Source: Oscillospiraceae bacterium
GTDB taxonomy: Bacteria; Bacillota; Clostridia; Oscillospirales; Oscillospiraceae
NCBI GenBank assembly: GCA_902761635.1
Contig: CACWLG010000010.1
Span: forward strand, 1 to 64,000
Direction of reading: 5' to 3'
Length of the DNA: 64,000 bases
Under the pieces are notes generated by a model. The model saw nothing but the letters and a program-made list of their open reading frames with translations. It ran no database searches and was not told the origin of the DNA. A program made the position numbers and the translations under genes. This document shows, in pieces, positions 15,686-25,788 of the stretch. The number at the start of each line of letters is the position of its first letter. Positions within the stretch are counted from its first letter, which is position 1.

Positions 15686-18600
15686 ATGAAGAAATTACTG
15701 CGATTTGTAATTATTATGCTGTTTTGCTCTACTTTATTCTTACATTTCCCCCCTGTGGGTCATTGTGATGAACCAACGGTCAATCAAATAAGATCTTATG
15801 CGATCAATGGAACTTTGTCATTCAGTTCGACTTTCGATATGTCCAATCTTATTGCCGCTGCTGGAACCGGTCAAACAGTGTATTGCAGAGCTGTCCCATA
15901 TGATGGTTTTGCGCCTTTAGAGCCAAATGATTTAAGAATCGTAGCCATTCGTGATGGCAGCGTTGTCACAGCTGCTTATCTAAGTGGCAGTGCTTGGTCT
16001 TTTGTAATGCCTGAAGGCGGTGTCAATGTATACGCAACTTTCAGGGACAGTGGAAGAGCCATCACATTTGTTGTGAGTCCTTCTAATGCCGCTGTCAGCC
16101 TGGGAATCGCAGGATTGGGTTCTACCTTAATCCAAAATACGGCAACTTATACTCTTTCCGCCGGGAGTGCAATTATAATTAATTCCGCTACGGATGACTA
16201 TGACATTGCTGATCTTAATTGCGCCCATGGTTCGATCAGAGGCAACCAGTATATTGTTCCCGCTTCTGACGATACAGTTAACATAACATTGAGCAGGGGT
16301 ATTCCCATTGACAGGGATCACTTCCCCGATGACGCTTTCCGTGCCTTTGTAGCCAACAGCTATGACACCAACAAAGACGGTTATTTAAATAGTTCGGAAA
16401 TCTCTGAAGCGGAAAGATTGATTTATAGAGATTCCAATGTTCGCTCTCTGCAGGGAATCGAATATTTAACTGCTTTGAATTATATAGATCTACATGAAAC
16501 AAGTATTACAGAGCTTGATCTCAGCAATAATACCGCCCTGCAAACTGTGCATGGTTCTTGGAACGAACAGCTTGTCAGCGTTACACTTGGAAAAAACTCC
16601 GTGCTCAGTCTGTTGCATTTCCCCAACAGTCCTATTCCTCTTTTGGATATCAGCGGCTGTCCTCTGATTGTGGACGCATATCTAAATGGAACAGATCAAT
16701 ATAGCCATTACTATATCAGCGATAAAGGCGATCTGTATGTAAATGAAATAACACAAATTGTGACAGATCATTTTGTTGCTTCCGGCATCTGCGGTGAAAA
16801 TCTCATATGGTCACTCGACGATTCCGGAGTACTCACAATCAGCGGTACAGGATATATGGGCAGTTGGTATGTATATACGCCAGTTGCAAGCCAGCATATA
16901 TCTGCCCCCTGGCGCACTAATCGCGCATCAATCAAAAAAATCATATTGGAGCCGGGTGTGAAGTCCATTGGAAGAGCTGCTTTTCAGGGCATCTCTGTTG
17001 ATCACATTATTATCCCCAATACTGTGAAAGAGATCGAGGAAGCCGCTTTTTATGGGTGCAGTATGGAATGGGTAGCAATCCCTTCAAGCGTAACACGCAT
17101 CGGTTATCATGCATTTATGTATACGTATTTGACGGATATCTACTACAGCGGCACGGAAGAACAATGGAATGCAATCGGCATTGCCTTAGAAGCGATTGAC
17201 AGTAATGTCACTATACACTATAACAGTAATGGGGCAGAAAGAATTATCGAAAGCGGTCCAGAAAGGAAGTATTCTTTCCTGTTCTCTCCCGGTGAATCTA
17301 TTGAAGATATTATCCCAGACAGTTCTTTTCAATATGACCCAAGACTTGCTAATTTTCTGGGCGTTATGGCGAGATCTGCATACAATTACGATTTAATGGA
17401 GCAAAATTATAATATACTTGAATTTGACGATACTCCACCTGCGCAAGATCACTTCGCTGATAACGACCCTCTTGCCGGATATTACATCCGTAGAAAAACC
17501 TTGGCTGACGGTTCTATTCTTGTGCTGGTAACGTTTCGGGGAAGCACCAAGCTAAGAGAGTGGTTGGGGACAAACTTTAATCTTGGAAACGGCACCATGC
17601 TGTATTCCCATGGATGGCACTCCGGATTCAGGGCAAGTGCAGAGGCGGCCTACGGCGGGATTTCTTGGCTTTTCCACGATACGATCCCGACAGAGAACGT
17701 AAGATACGTTTTGACCGGCCACAGTCTCGGCGCGGCAGCCGCAAATCTTCTGGCAATCAAGCTCTATGAGGCTGGTGTCCCAAGCACAGATGTTTATGAT
17801 TATAATTTTGCCTGCCCCAATGTAGCTATGGGGCCAGACGGTATTTCCGAGTGGAATCCAAACGGCGTACACAGCAATATCTTTAACATTGGAAACAGAT
17901 TTGATATGGTCTCATATCTTCCGGGCGTTTTATGTGAAAAGATATCTGTAGTGAACAATTTCTTTATGCCTGTAAATGCTAAGTGGAATAAATATGGGGT
18001 AAGCTATTGGTTTGATAATGGATTTCAAAATGTAAAAGACGCTCATATGATGGAGCAATATCTTGACTATCTGGCAACAGGGCAAGAATTGGATAAACAC
18101 CACGTCTTTTCAGAATACGAAGCATCCGCGATATTTGTTAACAACAATGTCAATTTTGCGGTTTATGACAACAGTCATATGGCAATCTTTAGCTTTTTTG
18201 ACGGCTCTGTCAACTACTATGGACACACAGTTGGAGAGAAAGTTGTAGCTTTTACTGACGGAGAAAGAATCATCGTCTATATCAGGGAGGGAATCGCATA
18301 CGATATTCATTATTTCCCCAAAGAAGAAAATAAACAGTTTGACGTGACATTCGCCAGTACGAACCTAGCAACCGGAAACATTTCTTCGGAGAGGACTTTC
18401 TCTGCGGTGAATTTGGCACCTGATCGTCCGCTTGTCTGTTCTGTCGGTGTGGATACAGATGCTGCTGATGTCAAGCTCTATGTTGTGGACCTTAACAACA
18501 ATCCGATTGGTGAGGTCAACGAAGACGGCACGGAAATTCCTCTCTATATCATCCGCAACAGCCCCTATACAAAGGGCTCCAATACGTCCATCTATATAGA

Positions 18601-19882
18601 GCCTCTTAAAAATAATTCCTTTGCTGGCTACGCCGTCTCCCAATCCGCGGATGGGAACTCGCTCACCCCCATCCAAGCATCCGGGTTTACAACCATTACC
18701 ACAACATCAGAAGACGGGAGCAGCGTTTTGCAGTACAGTATGATACTGGGCCATGAGCTGCTGGATACCTTCTCCGCTGGGACATATTACCTCTGGGGAA
18801 TCGGGAATGACGGCAGCAAAACCCAGATCGGCAGCTTTGTCATCAACGTCGCGGACAATGTGATCGCCACGGTAAATGGGGTCGAATGTACGACCATTGC
18901 CGAAATCAACGCCGCCGTGAAGGATGTGGAAGACCCGGTCATAACGGTGATTCCTGGCAGGACAATTCCAGCGGAAGATCCGAATACATCTTGGAGCGGT
19001 CCAATATTCATAGGTTATGCTGGCCTGGGTGATACGGGCGTAAAAGGGCTGTATATCGACAAGGATGCGACACTCGACCTAAACGGCGGCACGGTATGCG
19101 GTTGTACGGTCTATGCCGCAAACCTTATGATTGTAGACAGTATGAATGGCGAAGGAAAGGTAACGCAACCATTTGTCCTTAAATATAAATTTGTTATAGG
19201 CGGCGGTGGGAAAAACACGACTATTACCGTAACTGGCGGCAGCTTTGTCCCTGAGTTCAACGTGTCAAAATATCTTGCGCCAGGATATACGGTTGAAAGC
19301 AAGGATGGCTGGGATAAGGTTGTCCCCGTTACTTACACCGTATCCTTTGACGCGAACGGCGGAACTAACGCGCCTGCAAACCAGACGAAAACACATGGCG
19401 ATGAATTGACACTGACAGACAGCGTTCCCTACCGAGACGGCTGGTACTTCCTTGGGTGGGCAGAGAGTCCAAGCGCCGTTGATCCCGACTATCCCCGTCC
19501 GGGCGGCACATTCACGCGCGACGCGGATACAGTTCTTTATGCAGTATGGACCCAGCCCGACCTTGTGCTTCCTTCCGCGATAACAGAAATCGGTGATGAA
19601 GCTTTTACCGGAGGCGCTTTCCGATTTGTCGAGCTTCCAAAGCACGCCATGTCAATCGGCCCGCGCGCCTTTGCTGATTGTCCGAAGCTTCGTTATATCT
19701 ACATCTGCGACGAGGTCACAGATATTGCCGCGGACGCATTTGGTGACAAGGAAATGTTGACCATCTTTGGCGTAGGTCTGCCCGACGGGAAGAAAAGCGC
19801 TGCCCAAGTCTATGCTGAGGCGCACGGATTTACCTTTATACCAGTCGTTTTTCGTGGCCATGTTGTCTTTGTAGTTCCTTAA
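15686..19882 (+). CDS. Giant secreted protein with lipase-3 domain, leucine-rich repeats and InlB-type repeat
   Basis: 1398 residues from ATG 15686, which has AAAGGAG seven bases upstream; earlier in-frame codons lack a ribosome binding site. Signal peptide 1-27; beta-rich region to about 205; EF-hand-like RDHFPDDAFRAF ... DTNKDGYLNSSEI (about 213-238); short asparagine-type LRRs (about 240-340); BspA-like LRR (about 415-510); an alpha/beta hydrolase of lipase class 3 type (about 545-790) with nucleophile GHSLG (Ser680); beta domains; an InlB B-repeat (VSFDANGGTNAP ... GWYFLGWAES, about 1213-1290); and a final LRR-like module (about 1290-1398) shared with the protein at 2326-6186. Exported esterase/lipase with adhesive modules is inferred. 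No sortase motif or membrane anchor is seen at the end. It is AT-richer than its neighbours. Confidence 0.85.
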   Translation: MKKLLRFVIIMLFCSTLFLHFPPVGHCDEPTVNQIRSYAINGTLSFSSTFDMSNLIAAAGTGQTVYCRAVPYDGFAPLEPNDLRIVAIRDGSVVTAAYLSGSAWSFVMPEGGVNVYATFRDSGRAITFVVSPSNAAVSLGIAGLGSTLIQNTATYTLSAGSAIIINSATDDYDIADLNCAHGSIRGNQYIVPASDDTVNITLSRGIPIDRDHFPDDAFRAFVANSYDTNKDGYLNSSEISEAERLIYRDSNVRSLQGIEYLTALNYIDLHETSITELDLSNNTALQTVHGSWNEQLVSVTLGKNSVLSLLHFPNSPIPLLDISGCPLIVDAYLNGTDQYSHYYISDKGDLYVNEITQIVTDHFVASGICGENLIWSLDDSGVLTISGTGYMGSWYVYTPVASQHISAPWRTNRASIKKIILEPGVKSIGRAAFQGISVDHIIIPNTVKEIEEAAFYGCSMEWVAIPSSVTRIGYHAFMYTYLTDIYYSGTEEQWNAIGIALEAIDSNVTIHYNSNGAERIIESGPERKYSFLFSPGESIEDIIPDSSFQYDPRLANFLGVMARSAYNYDLMEQNYNILEFDDTPPAQDHFADNDPLAGYYIRRKTLADGSILVLVTFRGSTKLREWLGTNFNLGNGTMLYSHGWHSGFRASAEAAYGGISWLFHDTIPTENVRYVLTGHSLGAAAANLLAIKLYEAGVPSTDVYDYNFACPNVAMGPDGISEWNPNGVHSNIFNIGNRFDMVSYLPGVLCEKISVVNNFFMPVNAKWNKYGVSYWFDNGFQNVKDAHMMEQYLDYLATGQELDKHHVFSEYEASAIFVNNNVNFAVYDNSHMAIFSFFDGSVNYYGHTVGEKVVAFTDGERIIVYIREGIAYDIHYFPKEENKQFDVTFASTNLATGNISSERTFSAVNLAPDRPLVCSVGVDTDAADVKLYVVDLNNNPIGEVNEDGTEIPLYIIRNSPYTKGSNTSIYIEPLKNNSFAGYAVSQSADGNSLTPIQASGFTTITTTSEDGSSVLQYSMILGHELLDTFSAGTYYLWGIGNDGSKTQIGSFVINVADNVIATVNGVECTTIAEINAAVKDVEDPVITVIPGRTIPAEDPNTSWSGPIFIGYAGLGDTGVKGLYIDKDATLDLNGGTVCGCTVYAANLMIVDSMNGEGKVTQPFVLKYKFVIGGGGKNTTITVTGGSFVPEFNVSKYLAPGYTVESKDGWDKVVPVTYTVSFDANGGTNAPANQTKTHGDELTLTDSVPYRDGWYFLGWAESPSAVDPDYPRPGGTFTRDADTVLYAVWTQPDLVLPSAITEIGDEAFTGGAFRFVELPKHAMSIGPRAFADCPKLRYIYICDEVTDIAADAFGDKEMLTIFGVGLPDGKKSAAQVYAEAHGFTFIPVVFRGHVVFVVP

Positions 19883-20074
19883 GATAAGACATCTTCTCAG
19901 ACCCTTTGATGATACTTTTTGTAGGTATAAACGATTTTCGGGCTCATACGCTATAAAGGCTCTTCATCTCAGCTTTAAGCGCGTCAGCATGACCCGCCAA
20001 TGGCGCGGCTGCGGAGGTTCCGTGCGGCCTTCCTCTGCCGCTGGCAGCGGCGGCCCGCAATCCCACAAAACTCG

Positions 20075-20103
20075 TTGACAAATCCGCGCTCCCATCTTAT
20101 AAT
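20075..20103 (+). promoter_or_regulatory. Promoter of the type III glutamine synthetase gene
   Basis: TTGACA (20075-20080), 17-base spacer, TATAAT (20098-20103): both boxes perfect. Confidence 0.85.
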
Positions 20104-20115
20104 TTACCATCAGCG

Positions 20116-20147
20116 ACCGGCGGAAGCGCGACGCCTCCGCCGGTTTT
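20116..20147 (+). promoter_or_regulatory. Hairpin with T-run at the 5' end of the glutamine synthetase mRNA
   Basis: ACCGGCGGA ... TCCGCCGGT (9-bp perfect stem) followed by TTT, starting about six bases after the predicted transcription start and ending 11 bases before the ribosome binding site. It may be a terminator/attenuator or a stabilising 5' hairpin. Confidence 0.6.
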
Positions 20148-20177
20148 CCAATGAATATGCAAGGGGTGCGAATCTTT

Positions 20178-22271
20178 ATGAACACAGTCACGGAAATATT
20201 CGGCAGCATGGTTTTTAACGACTCCGTCATGCGGGAGCGCCTGCCCAAGGACGTGTTCCGACAGGTCCAGCGCTCCATGAACGAGGGCAGGCGCCTCGAC
20301 AGCGCCGCGGCCGCCGTCGTGGCCAACGCCATGAAGGACTGGGCCATCGAAAAGGGCGCCACCCACTTTACCCACTGGTTCCAGCCCATGACCGGCATCA
20401 CCGCCGAGAAGCACGACAGCTTCCTGGCCCCCGTGGGCGGCGGCAAGGTCATCATGGAGTTCTCCGGCAAGGAGCTCATTCAGGGCGAGCCGGACGCCAG
20501 CTCCTTCCCCTCCGGCGGCCTTCGCGCCACCTTTGAGGCCCGGGGCTACACCACCTGGGACCCGACCTCCTATGCCTTTATCAAGGACGGGGTGCTGTGC
20601 ATCCCAACGGCCTTCTGCTCCTACGGCGGCGAGGCCCTGGATAAGAAGACGCCGCTGCTCCGGTCCATGGAGGCGATCCAGCGCGAGGGGCTTCGCGTGC
20701 TCAAGCTCTTCGGCAATGAGGATGTGCACTACGTCAAGACCACCGTCGGCCCCGAGCAGGAATATTTCCTGATCGACCAGGGGGTGTACGAGCGGCGCAA
20801 GGATCTCATTTACACCGGGCGCACCCTCTTCGGCGCCCGCCCGCCCAAGGGCCAGGAGCTGGACGACCACTACTTCGGCGCCATCAAGCCCCGGGTGCGG
20901 GAGTTCATGCAGGATCTGGATGAGGAACTCTGGAAGCTCGGCGTCATGGCCAAGACCGAGCATAACGAGGCTGCCCCCGCCCAGCACGAGCTCGCACCCG
21001 TCTTCACCACTACCAACATCGCCGCCGACCACAATCAGCTCACCATGGAGCTCATGCAGCGCATCGCGAGAAAGCACGGCATGGTGTGCCTGCTGCACGA
21101 AAAGCCTTTTGCCGGCGTCAACGGCTCCGGCAAGCACAACAACTGGTCCATCACCACCGACACCGGCGTCAACGTCTTCGAGCCGGGCGAGACCCCGGCC
21201 GAGAACGCACAGTTTCTGCTGTTCCTGTGCGCGGTGATCCAGGCAGTGGACGACTATCAGGACCTCATGCGCATCTGTGTGGCCTCCGCCGGCAACGACC
21301 ATCGCCTCGGCGCGGCGGAAGCGCCCCCGGCCATCGTCTCCATCTTCCTGGGGGATGAGCTCAACGCCATCCTCGACGCCATCGAGAAGGGCGCCCCCTA
21401 CGGCAGCCGGGAAAAGGAACTCTTCAAGGTCGGCGTGCACGTGCTGCCGAAGTTCCCCAAGGATACCACCGACCGCAACCGCACCTCGCCCTTTGCCTTC
21501 ACCGGCAACAAGTTCGAGTTCCGCATGCTGGGCGCGTCCCAGTCCATCTCCGGCCCGAACGTGGTACTCAATACTGCGGTGGCCGAGTCCCTGCGCCAGT
21601 ACGCCGACCGGCTGGAGGATGCAGAGGATTTTGACACCGCCCTGCACGATCTGATCCGCGAGGTCATCCGCAGCCACCGCCGCATTATCTTCAACGGCAA
21701 CGGCTACGGGGAGGAGTGGACCCGGGAGGCCGAGCGCCGGGGCCTGAGCAATTACCCTTCCACACCGGACTGCACCCCCTACTACCTCGCGCCGAAGAAC
21801 GTGGCGCTCTTTACGCGCCACCGCATCTACAGCGAGGCCGAGCTCAAGGCCCGCTGCGAGATGAAGCTGGACGGTTATTCCAAGGTCCTGCATATCGAGG
21901 CGCTGACCATGATGGATATGCTCTGGAAGGACATCCTGCCGGCCGTCTCCGCCTGCACGGCGGAGCTCGCCCGGGCCGCCAATGAGAAAAAGACACTCGC
22001 GGGCGCGGTGGATGTGAGCTACGAGACGAGGATCGTAAACGAATTGAGCAATCTTACCGCCTCCGCGGCCATCCATGGCCGGGCGCTGGAGACCGCGATG
22101 GAGGGGCTCAAAAATCAGCACGAGAGCCTCGCCGTCGCCCGCTACTACCGCGACAGGGTCTTCCCCGCCATGCAGAGCCTGCGGGCCGTGGTGGACGAAA
22201 TGGAGCTGCGCTGCGGCGCAAAGTACTGGCCCTACCCGTCCTACGGCGAAATCCTTTTCAGCGTGAAATAA
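20178..22271 (+). CDS. glnA: Glutamine synthetase type III
   Basis: 697 residues, the long form (GSIII, also called GlnN), which makes glutamine from glutamate, ammonia and ATP. Signatures: [17 protein letters not shown], the glutamate/metal site [27 protein letters not shown], the ATP-region [12 protein letters not shown] (N-G-S-G-x-H), [14 protein letters not shown] and [16 protein letters not shown], and the C-terminal helical domain with [22 protein letters not shown]. Start choice: AAGGGGTG precedes ATG 20178, whereas the in-frame ATG at 20151 has no site. A perfect promoter and leader hairpin lie upstream. A 733-codon open frame on the opposite strand is a composition artefact. Confidence 0.95.
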   Translation: MNTVTEIFGSMVFNDSVMRERLPKDVFRQVQRSMNEGRRLDSAAAAVVANAMKDWAIEKGATHFTHWFQPMTGITAEKHDSFLAPVGGGKVIMEFSGKELIQGEPDASSFPSGGLRATFEARGYTTWDPTSYAFIKDGVLCIPTAFCSYGGEALDKKTPLLRSMEAIQREGLRVLKLFGNEDVHYVKTTVGPEQEYFLIDQGVYERRKDLIYTGRTLFGARPPKGQELDDHYFGAIKPRVREFMQDLDEELWKLGVMAKTEHNEAAPAQHELAPVFTTTNIAADHNQLTMELMQRIARKHGMVCLLHEKPFAGVNGSGKHNNWSITTDTGVNVFEPGETPAENAQFLLFLCAVIQAVDDYQDLMRICVASAGNDHRLGAAEAPPAIVSIFLGDELNAILDAIEKGAPYGSREKELFKVGVHVLPKFPKDTTDRNRTSPFAFTGNKFEFRMLGASQSISGPNVVLNTAVAESLRQYADRLEDAEDFDTALHDLIREVIRSHRRIIFNGNGYGEEWTREAERRGLSNYPSTPDCTPYYLAPKNVALFTRHRIYSEAELKARCEMKLDGYSKVLHIEALTMMDMLWKDILPAVSACTAELARAANEKKTLAGAVDVSYETRIVNELSNLTASAAIHGRALETAMEGLKNQHESLAVARYYRDRVFPAMQSLRAVVDEMELRCGAKYWPYPSYGEILFSVK

Positions 22272-22378
22272 AACGAGGGGCACGCCGCAAAACGGCAAGC
22301 GCAGGAGCTGATGTGGCCCAAGGCAAGCCTCTCATGACCCTCATCAGCCCGTCAGCATAAGCTGCAATTCAACACAAT

Positions 22379-22423
22379 TCCCGGATAAAGGTGTGAAACA
22401 ACACACATTTATCCGGGATTTTT
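22379..22423 (+). terminator. Intrinsic terminator after the glutamine synthetase gene
   Basis: TCCCGGATAAA ... TTTATCCGGGA, an 11-bp perfect stem with a TGTG/CACA inner pairing, followed by TTTTT. It lies 107 bases past the stop codon. Confidence 0.9.
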
Positions 22424-22609
22424 GCATTTTAGGCAGGATTATCAATCGGGTCGATCTGGGCCATCGACTCTTGCGGAGCTGCTCTTTTCATTTTTGCAGC
22501 GCGCCCTGCGCTGTTGACGATATGTGCTGTTTGTGCCGGGAATGCAATACGCTGCCTGTGGATTTTGCGTTAGCGGGACGGGCGCTTGCCTGCCATGCAG
22601 ACAAGATCA

Positions 22610-22638
22610 TTGACAAGGCAGTGTTTTAAGCATATATT
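22610..22638 (+). promoter_or_regulatory. Promoter of the secreted YD-repeat protein
   Basis: Perfect TTGACA (22610-22615), 17-base spacer, TATATT (22633-22638). Confidence 0.75.
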
Positions 22639-22686
22639 TATCTTAACCGCGTCGGTTTATGAATTTTCACGAAAGAAGGAATAAGC

Positions 22687-24609
22687 ATGAAAAAACGCTG
22701 CCTTTCCCTGCTGCTTTCCCTGCTGATCCTTGTGTCTCTCTGCATAACGCCGTCCGCCGCTGCGGACGATGCGGAAAAGGTCTATGTCTCCAAGCAGCAG
22801 GAGCTCCTCGTTCGGAAGGAAGAAAGAGGCCACGGTTTTCCTTCCTGGGTTGACCCGGTTCCGGGCCGATCCCTTGATAAGATCACCGAGTATGAGTACG
22901 ATGAATTCGGCAATGTCACATCGGAGAAAGTGTCCTGCGTCTATCTTCCCTATGGTGTCAAGGACGAGGATTTAACGTATACCTATGATGATCATGGGCA
23001 GGTCCTGCATGCGGAATATACGAATACAAACTGGTACGGCGACGAGACGAAGCAGCTGTATGACTATGAAAACGGCCGGTTATGCCGCATTGAGGAGACG
23101 GGCAAGGATTATTACGGCCTGTCGGAAAGCTCTGCTTATGAATTCAATGAACAGGGCTTCTGCACGTATTACGCTTATGACAGGGAGAGCATCGGCAGCG
23201 CCAGGGTCCGTTATGAGTATGACGGGGACGGGAACCTGACCTTCCTCGCGGTCAGTGTAAACGGCGGACCGGAGCAGACCATGACCCCGATCTATGAAGA
23301 CGGACGGCAGGTCGCCACGAAGCATGTCTCCCCCGACGGCGGCGAGGTCATGGAATACTACCGTTACGACGAGAACGGACGCCTGAACCTCATCGAGTAT
23401 GACGCTGAAGAGATCCACCGCTCCGACTATCTCTTTATCGTGGATCTTCCCAATGAGGAGTTCCGCTACAACGAATATAAGCCCGGCGATCAGCATGTCA
23501 CCATCGCCTTGAATTATAACGACCAGGATCTCGTCAGCGACGCCGAGTGGCGCACAAACGGGAATTATGTGAGCTGGACACAGTACAGCTACACCGTCGA
23601 CAAGGACAACGACAATGCCATCGGCTACTCGATCCCCGACGGCGCTTACGGCCCCTACTTCTGGGGAGGCAGCCTCTCCAGCACAAACTGGCGCAGCGAA
23701 CACAAGTATACGACACGCAGCGGTAATCCGAGCCTCGAATACCTGTATGAGCTGAAGATCCTGGGCGCGGATCCCCGCTATGTGAGAACCAGCATCAACT
23801 ATGAGTATGAGACCCGGAATATCAAGGTCGAAATGAGTCCCACCGCTGCCGCGGCCGATAACACGCAGCTTGCGCCGGAGGACTTTTATCCCAAGCTGGC
23901 GGAGAGCTATCTCGGCACGCCAGTTCCCACCCCGGACGGCAGCAAACGGCTTGTGCGTGTCGTAGTGGACATAGATGCGACGGAGCTGCCCGTTATCGCT
24001 GAGCTTGCCTATGCCGAAGACGGCAGCTTTGCCGGGGCTGTCACTTCTTTTGACGCCACCGGAGAATATGACGACTGGCATCATGACGCCGAGACCCGGA
24101 CCGACGAGCAGGGAAGGCTGGTTTATGACCGTGATCAGAACAGATGGGGCGACGTGGCCTTTACTTACACCTATGCCGAAGACGGCCAGTCCTACACTTA
24201 CGGCATGGAACGGGACGAAAAGGAACCCTATGAGCGCGTCATAAGCCTCGCGGAGCTGCAGATCCCGGATCTGGTGAAGAAACCCGCCGGCGAGTTTTCC
24301 AAAGGAAAGACGGCGGAGTACGACGAGGAGGGCCTCCCTCTCCGGATCGGGATGTACTTTACAAAAGACAGCGAAGGAAACAAAGTGGAGCAAATCCGGG
24401 AGTTTTCCTACCGCTGGGAAACGGGAGCCACAACCATGTATATGGGCGCCTTCAAACCCACAGAGAACGCCACCGTACTGAATCAGATCTATGAGTATTA
24501 CAGCTCAGAGAGGGAAGACGCGTATCTGGTTTTTGACGACCATGGTTATCTGGCCGCCTACTACCCGCTGGGGATTTTTGAGATCAGCTTCCACTATTAC
24601 TATGAATAA
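22687..24609 (+). CDS. Secreted YD-repeat-like protein
   Basis: 640 residues with a clear signal peptide (MKKRCLSLLLSLLILVSLCITPSAAA, cleavage near 25) behind a GAAAGAAGGAATAAGC site. The mature part repeats Tyr/Asp-rich beta hairpins of RHS/YD type: YEYDEFGNVTSEKV, YTYDDHGQVLHAEY, YEYDGDGNLTFL, YRYDENGRLNLIEYD, RTDEQGRLVYDRDQNRWGD, YDEEGLPLRIGMYF. Family members form shell- or spiral-like beta structures, often in toxins, but there is no toxin tip, no RHS core cleavage motif and no immunity partner next to it. A surface or scaffold role is all that can be inferred. It is monocistronic. Confidence 0.7.
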   Translation: MKKRCLSLLLSLLILVSLCITPSAAADDAEKVYVSKQQELLVRKEERGHGFPSWVDPVPGRSLDKITEYEYDEFGNVTSEKVSCVYLPYGVKDEDLTYTYDDHGQVLHAEYTNTNWYGDETKQLYDYENGRLCRIEETGKDYYGLSESSAYEFNEQGFCTYYAYDRESIGSARVRYEYDGDGNLTFLAVSVNGGPEQTMTPIYEDGRQVATKHVSPDGGEVMEYYRYDENGRLNLIEYDAEEIHRSDYLFIVDLPNEEFRYNEYKPGDQHVTIALNYNDQDLVSDAEWRTNGNYVSWTQYSYTVDKDNDNAIGYSIPDGAYGPYFWGGSLSSTNWRSEHKYTTRSGNPSLEYLYELKILGADPRYVRTSINYEYETRNIKVEMSPTAAAADNTQLAPEDFYPKLAESYLGTPVPTPDGSKRLVRVVVDIDATELPVIAELAYAEDGSFAGAVTSFDATGEYDDWHHDAETRTDEQGRLVYDRDQNRWGDVAFTYTYAEDGQSYTYGMERDEKEPYERVISLAELQIPDLVKKPAGEFSKGKTAEYDEEGLPLRIGMYFTKDSEGNKVEQIREFSYRWETGATTMYMGAFKPTENATVLNQIYEYYSSEREDAYLVFDDHGYLAAYYPLGIFEISFHYYYE

Positions 24610-24615
24610 AGCGAT

Positions 24616-24645
24616 CGGGGTTGTGAAGGCATCTTCACAACCCCG
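24616..24645. terminator. Bidirectional terminator between the YD-repeat gene and spoIVB
   Basis: CGGGGTTGTGAAG, loop GCAT, CTTCACAACCCCG: perfect 13-bp stem between convergent genes. Confidence 0.85.
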
Positions 24646-24651
24646 CTTATA

Positions 24652-25644
24652 CTACGCCGCCTTGTCCTGAGCGATGCCCGCCGCGCGCAGCATGTCCTGT
24701 ATGCTTACGGCATAACCGCGCGCGGCGTCGTTGACGAAGACATGCGTCACCGCGCCTACGAGGCGGCCGTTTTGCAGGATGGGACTGCCGCTCATGCCCT
24801 GGACGATGCCGCCGGTGCGGCCCAGCAGCGCCGGGTCCGTCACGCTGAACATGGCGTGGGTCCCGTCGGAATCCCGGTAGACCCGGTTGATCTCCACGGC
24901 GTATTCCCGGGCCTCCCGCCCCTCCACGGTGGAGAGAATGGAGGCGGGCCCGGCTGTGATAACGCCGATCTCGGCCGGGCGGGAGCCGAGAGCGATGCCG
25001 GCGTGGCCGAAGATGCCCACCTCCGTGTTGCGCTCCACAAAGCCCAGCACCTGTGACAGGTCCGACACGCCGTTGAGCTCCCCGGGCGCGCCCGCCGTGC
25101 CGGGCTGCACCGAGACGATCTGCGCCTCGGTGATGCTGCCATCCCGCAGGGGGATGGAAAGGCCGGTCTCGCTGTCGTTGATGCTGTGGCCCAGCGCGCC
25201 GAAGACGCCGCTGTCCGGATCGCAGAAGGTGAGGGTGCCGATGCCGCTCAGACCGTCACGCAGGAGGATGCCGAGCATGGGCCGCCCGTCCTCCCCGGGC
25301 ACCGGCGCCACCGGCACCCGGATCTCCTCGGCGCCGCGCCGGACCTGCAGCGCGATCTCCTCGCCTGCCGCATCCAGCGCCTGGATCAGCGCCGCCGCGT
25401 CCGGCACCGGCGCCCCGTCCGCACCGCAGATCAGATCGCCGGGTCGGAGCCCCGCGTCCTCGGCGGGGTTGACCGCGCCCTCCTCCGTCTCCACCGGGCA
25501 GTAGCCCGCCACGATCACACCGTCGGTGCTGATCTGGATGCCCACGGCCTGCCCGCCCACCATCAGCTCCTGGGCAAAAGCCCTCGCCGTCAGCGCCGAT
25601 ATCAGCAACAGGGACCAGAGCCCTGCCAGAACAAGTTTTTTCAT
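24652..25644 (-). CDS. spoIVB: SpoIVB-type serine peptidase (S55)
   Basis: 330 residues. N-terminal signal/anchor (1-24), PDZ domain (about 45-130, NPAEDAGLRPGDLICG) and S55 peptidase domain with H153 (ALGHSIND), D270 (SVTDPALLGRTGG) and S285 (VQGMSGSPI), matching the SpoIVB His/Asp/Ser set. In Bacillus, SpoIVB is secreted by the forespore and triggers SpoIVFB to release sigma-K in the mother cell; here it marks a spore former or recent descendant. It is about 100 residues shorter than the Bacillus protein, mainly before the PDZ domain. GGGAGGAATCC precedes ATG 25644; a frame upstream to 25764 lacks a site. Confidence 0.9.
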   Translation of the reverse strand: MKKLVLAGLWSLLLISALTARAFAQELMVGGQAVGIQISTDGVIVAGYCPVETEEGAVNPAEDAGLRPGDLICGADGAPVPDAAALIQALDAAGEEIALQVRRGAEEIRVPVAPVPGEDGRPMLGILLRDGLSGIGTLTFCDPDSGVFGALGHSINDSETGLSIPLRDGSITEAQIVSVQPGTAGAPGELNGVSDLSQVLGFVERNTEVGIFGHAGIALGSRPAEIGVITAGPASILSTVEGREAREYAVEINRVYRDSDGTHAMFSVTDPALLGRTGGIVQGMSGSPILQNGRLVGAVTHVFVNDAARGYAVSIQDMLRAAGIAQDKAA

Positions 25645-25679
25645 AACGGATTCCTCCCGCGTCATTTTTACACACGAAT

Positions 25680-25708
25680 CAGTATGTGCGCGGGCGGAAA
25701 AAATAAAG
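25680..25708 (-). promoter_or_regulatory. Possible forespore (sigma-G/F type) promoter of spoIVB
   Basis: On the minus strand CATACTG (25680-25686) matches the CATACTA-like -10 of sigma-G, about 36 bases upstream of the start codon. The -35 region (TTTAT near 25704-25708) is poor. Tentative. Confidence 0.3.
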
Positions 25709-25788
25709 GCGGAACTGTCTGACAATCTCTCCTGATTTTGCGAAAAATCAGCGATTGCAGGCACTTCCGCCGCTTGACAATATATGGG

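Larger units (their letters stand above)
22272..22686. other. Intergenic region after the glutamine synthetase gene
   Basis: Holds the glnA terminator (22379-22423) and the promoter of the following gene (22610-22638). A 78-codon frame at 22393-22629 begins inside the terminator stem, has no ribosome binding site and is not credible. Confidence 0.6.

Noticed and set aside
20097..22298. 733-codon open frame opposite the glutamine synthetase
   Set aside because: High GC at third positions keeps the antisense frame open; the translation is low-complexity (Gly/Ala/Val/His-rich) and the plus strand encodes a clear GSIII.
22393..22629. 78-codon frame after glnA
   Set aside because: Starts within the terminator stem, no ribosome binding site, no similarity recognised.
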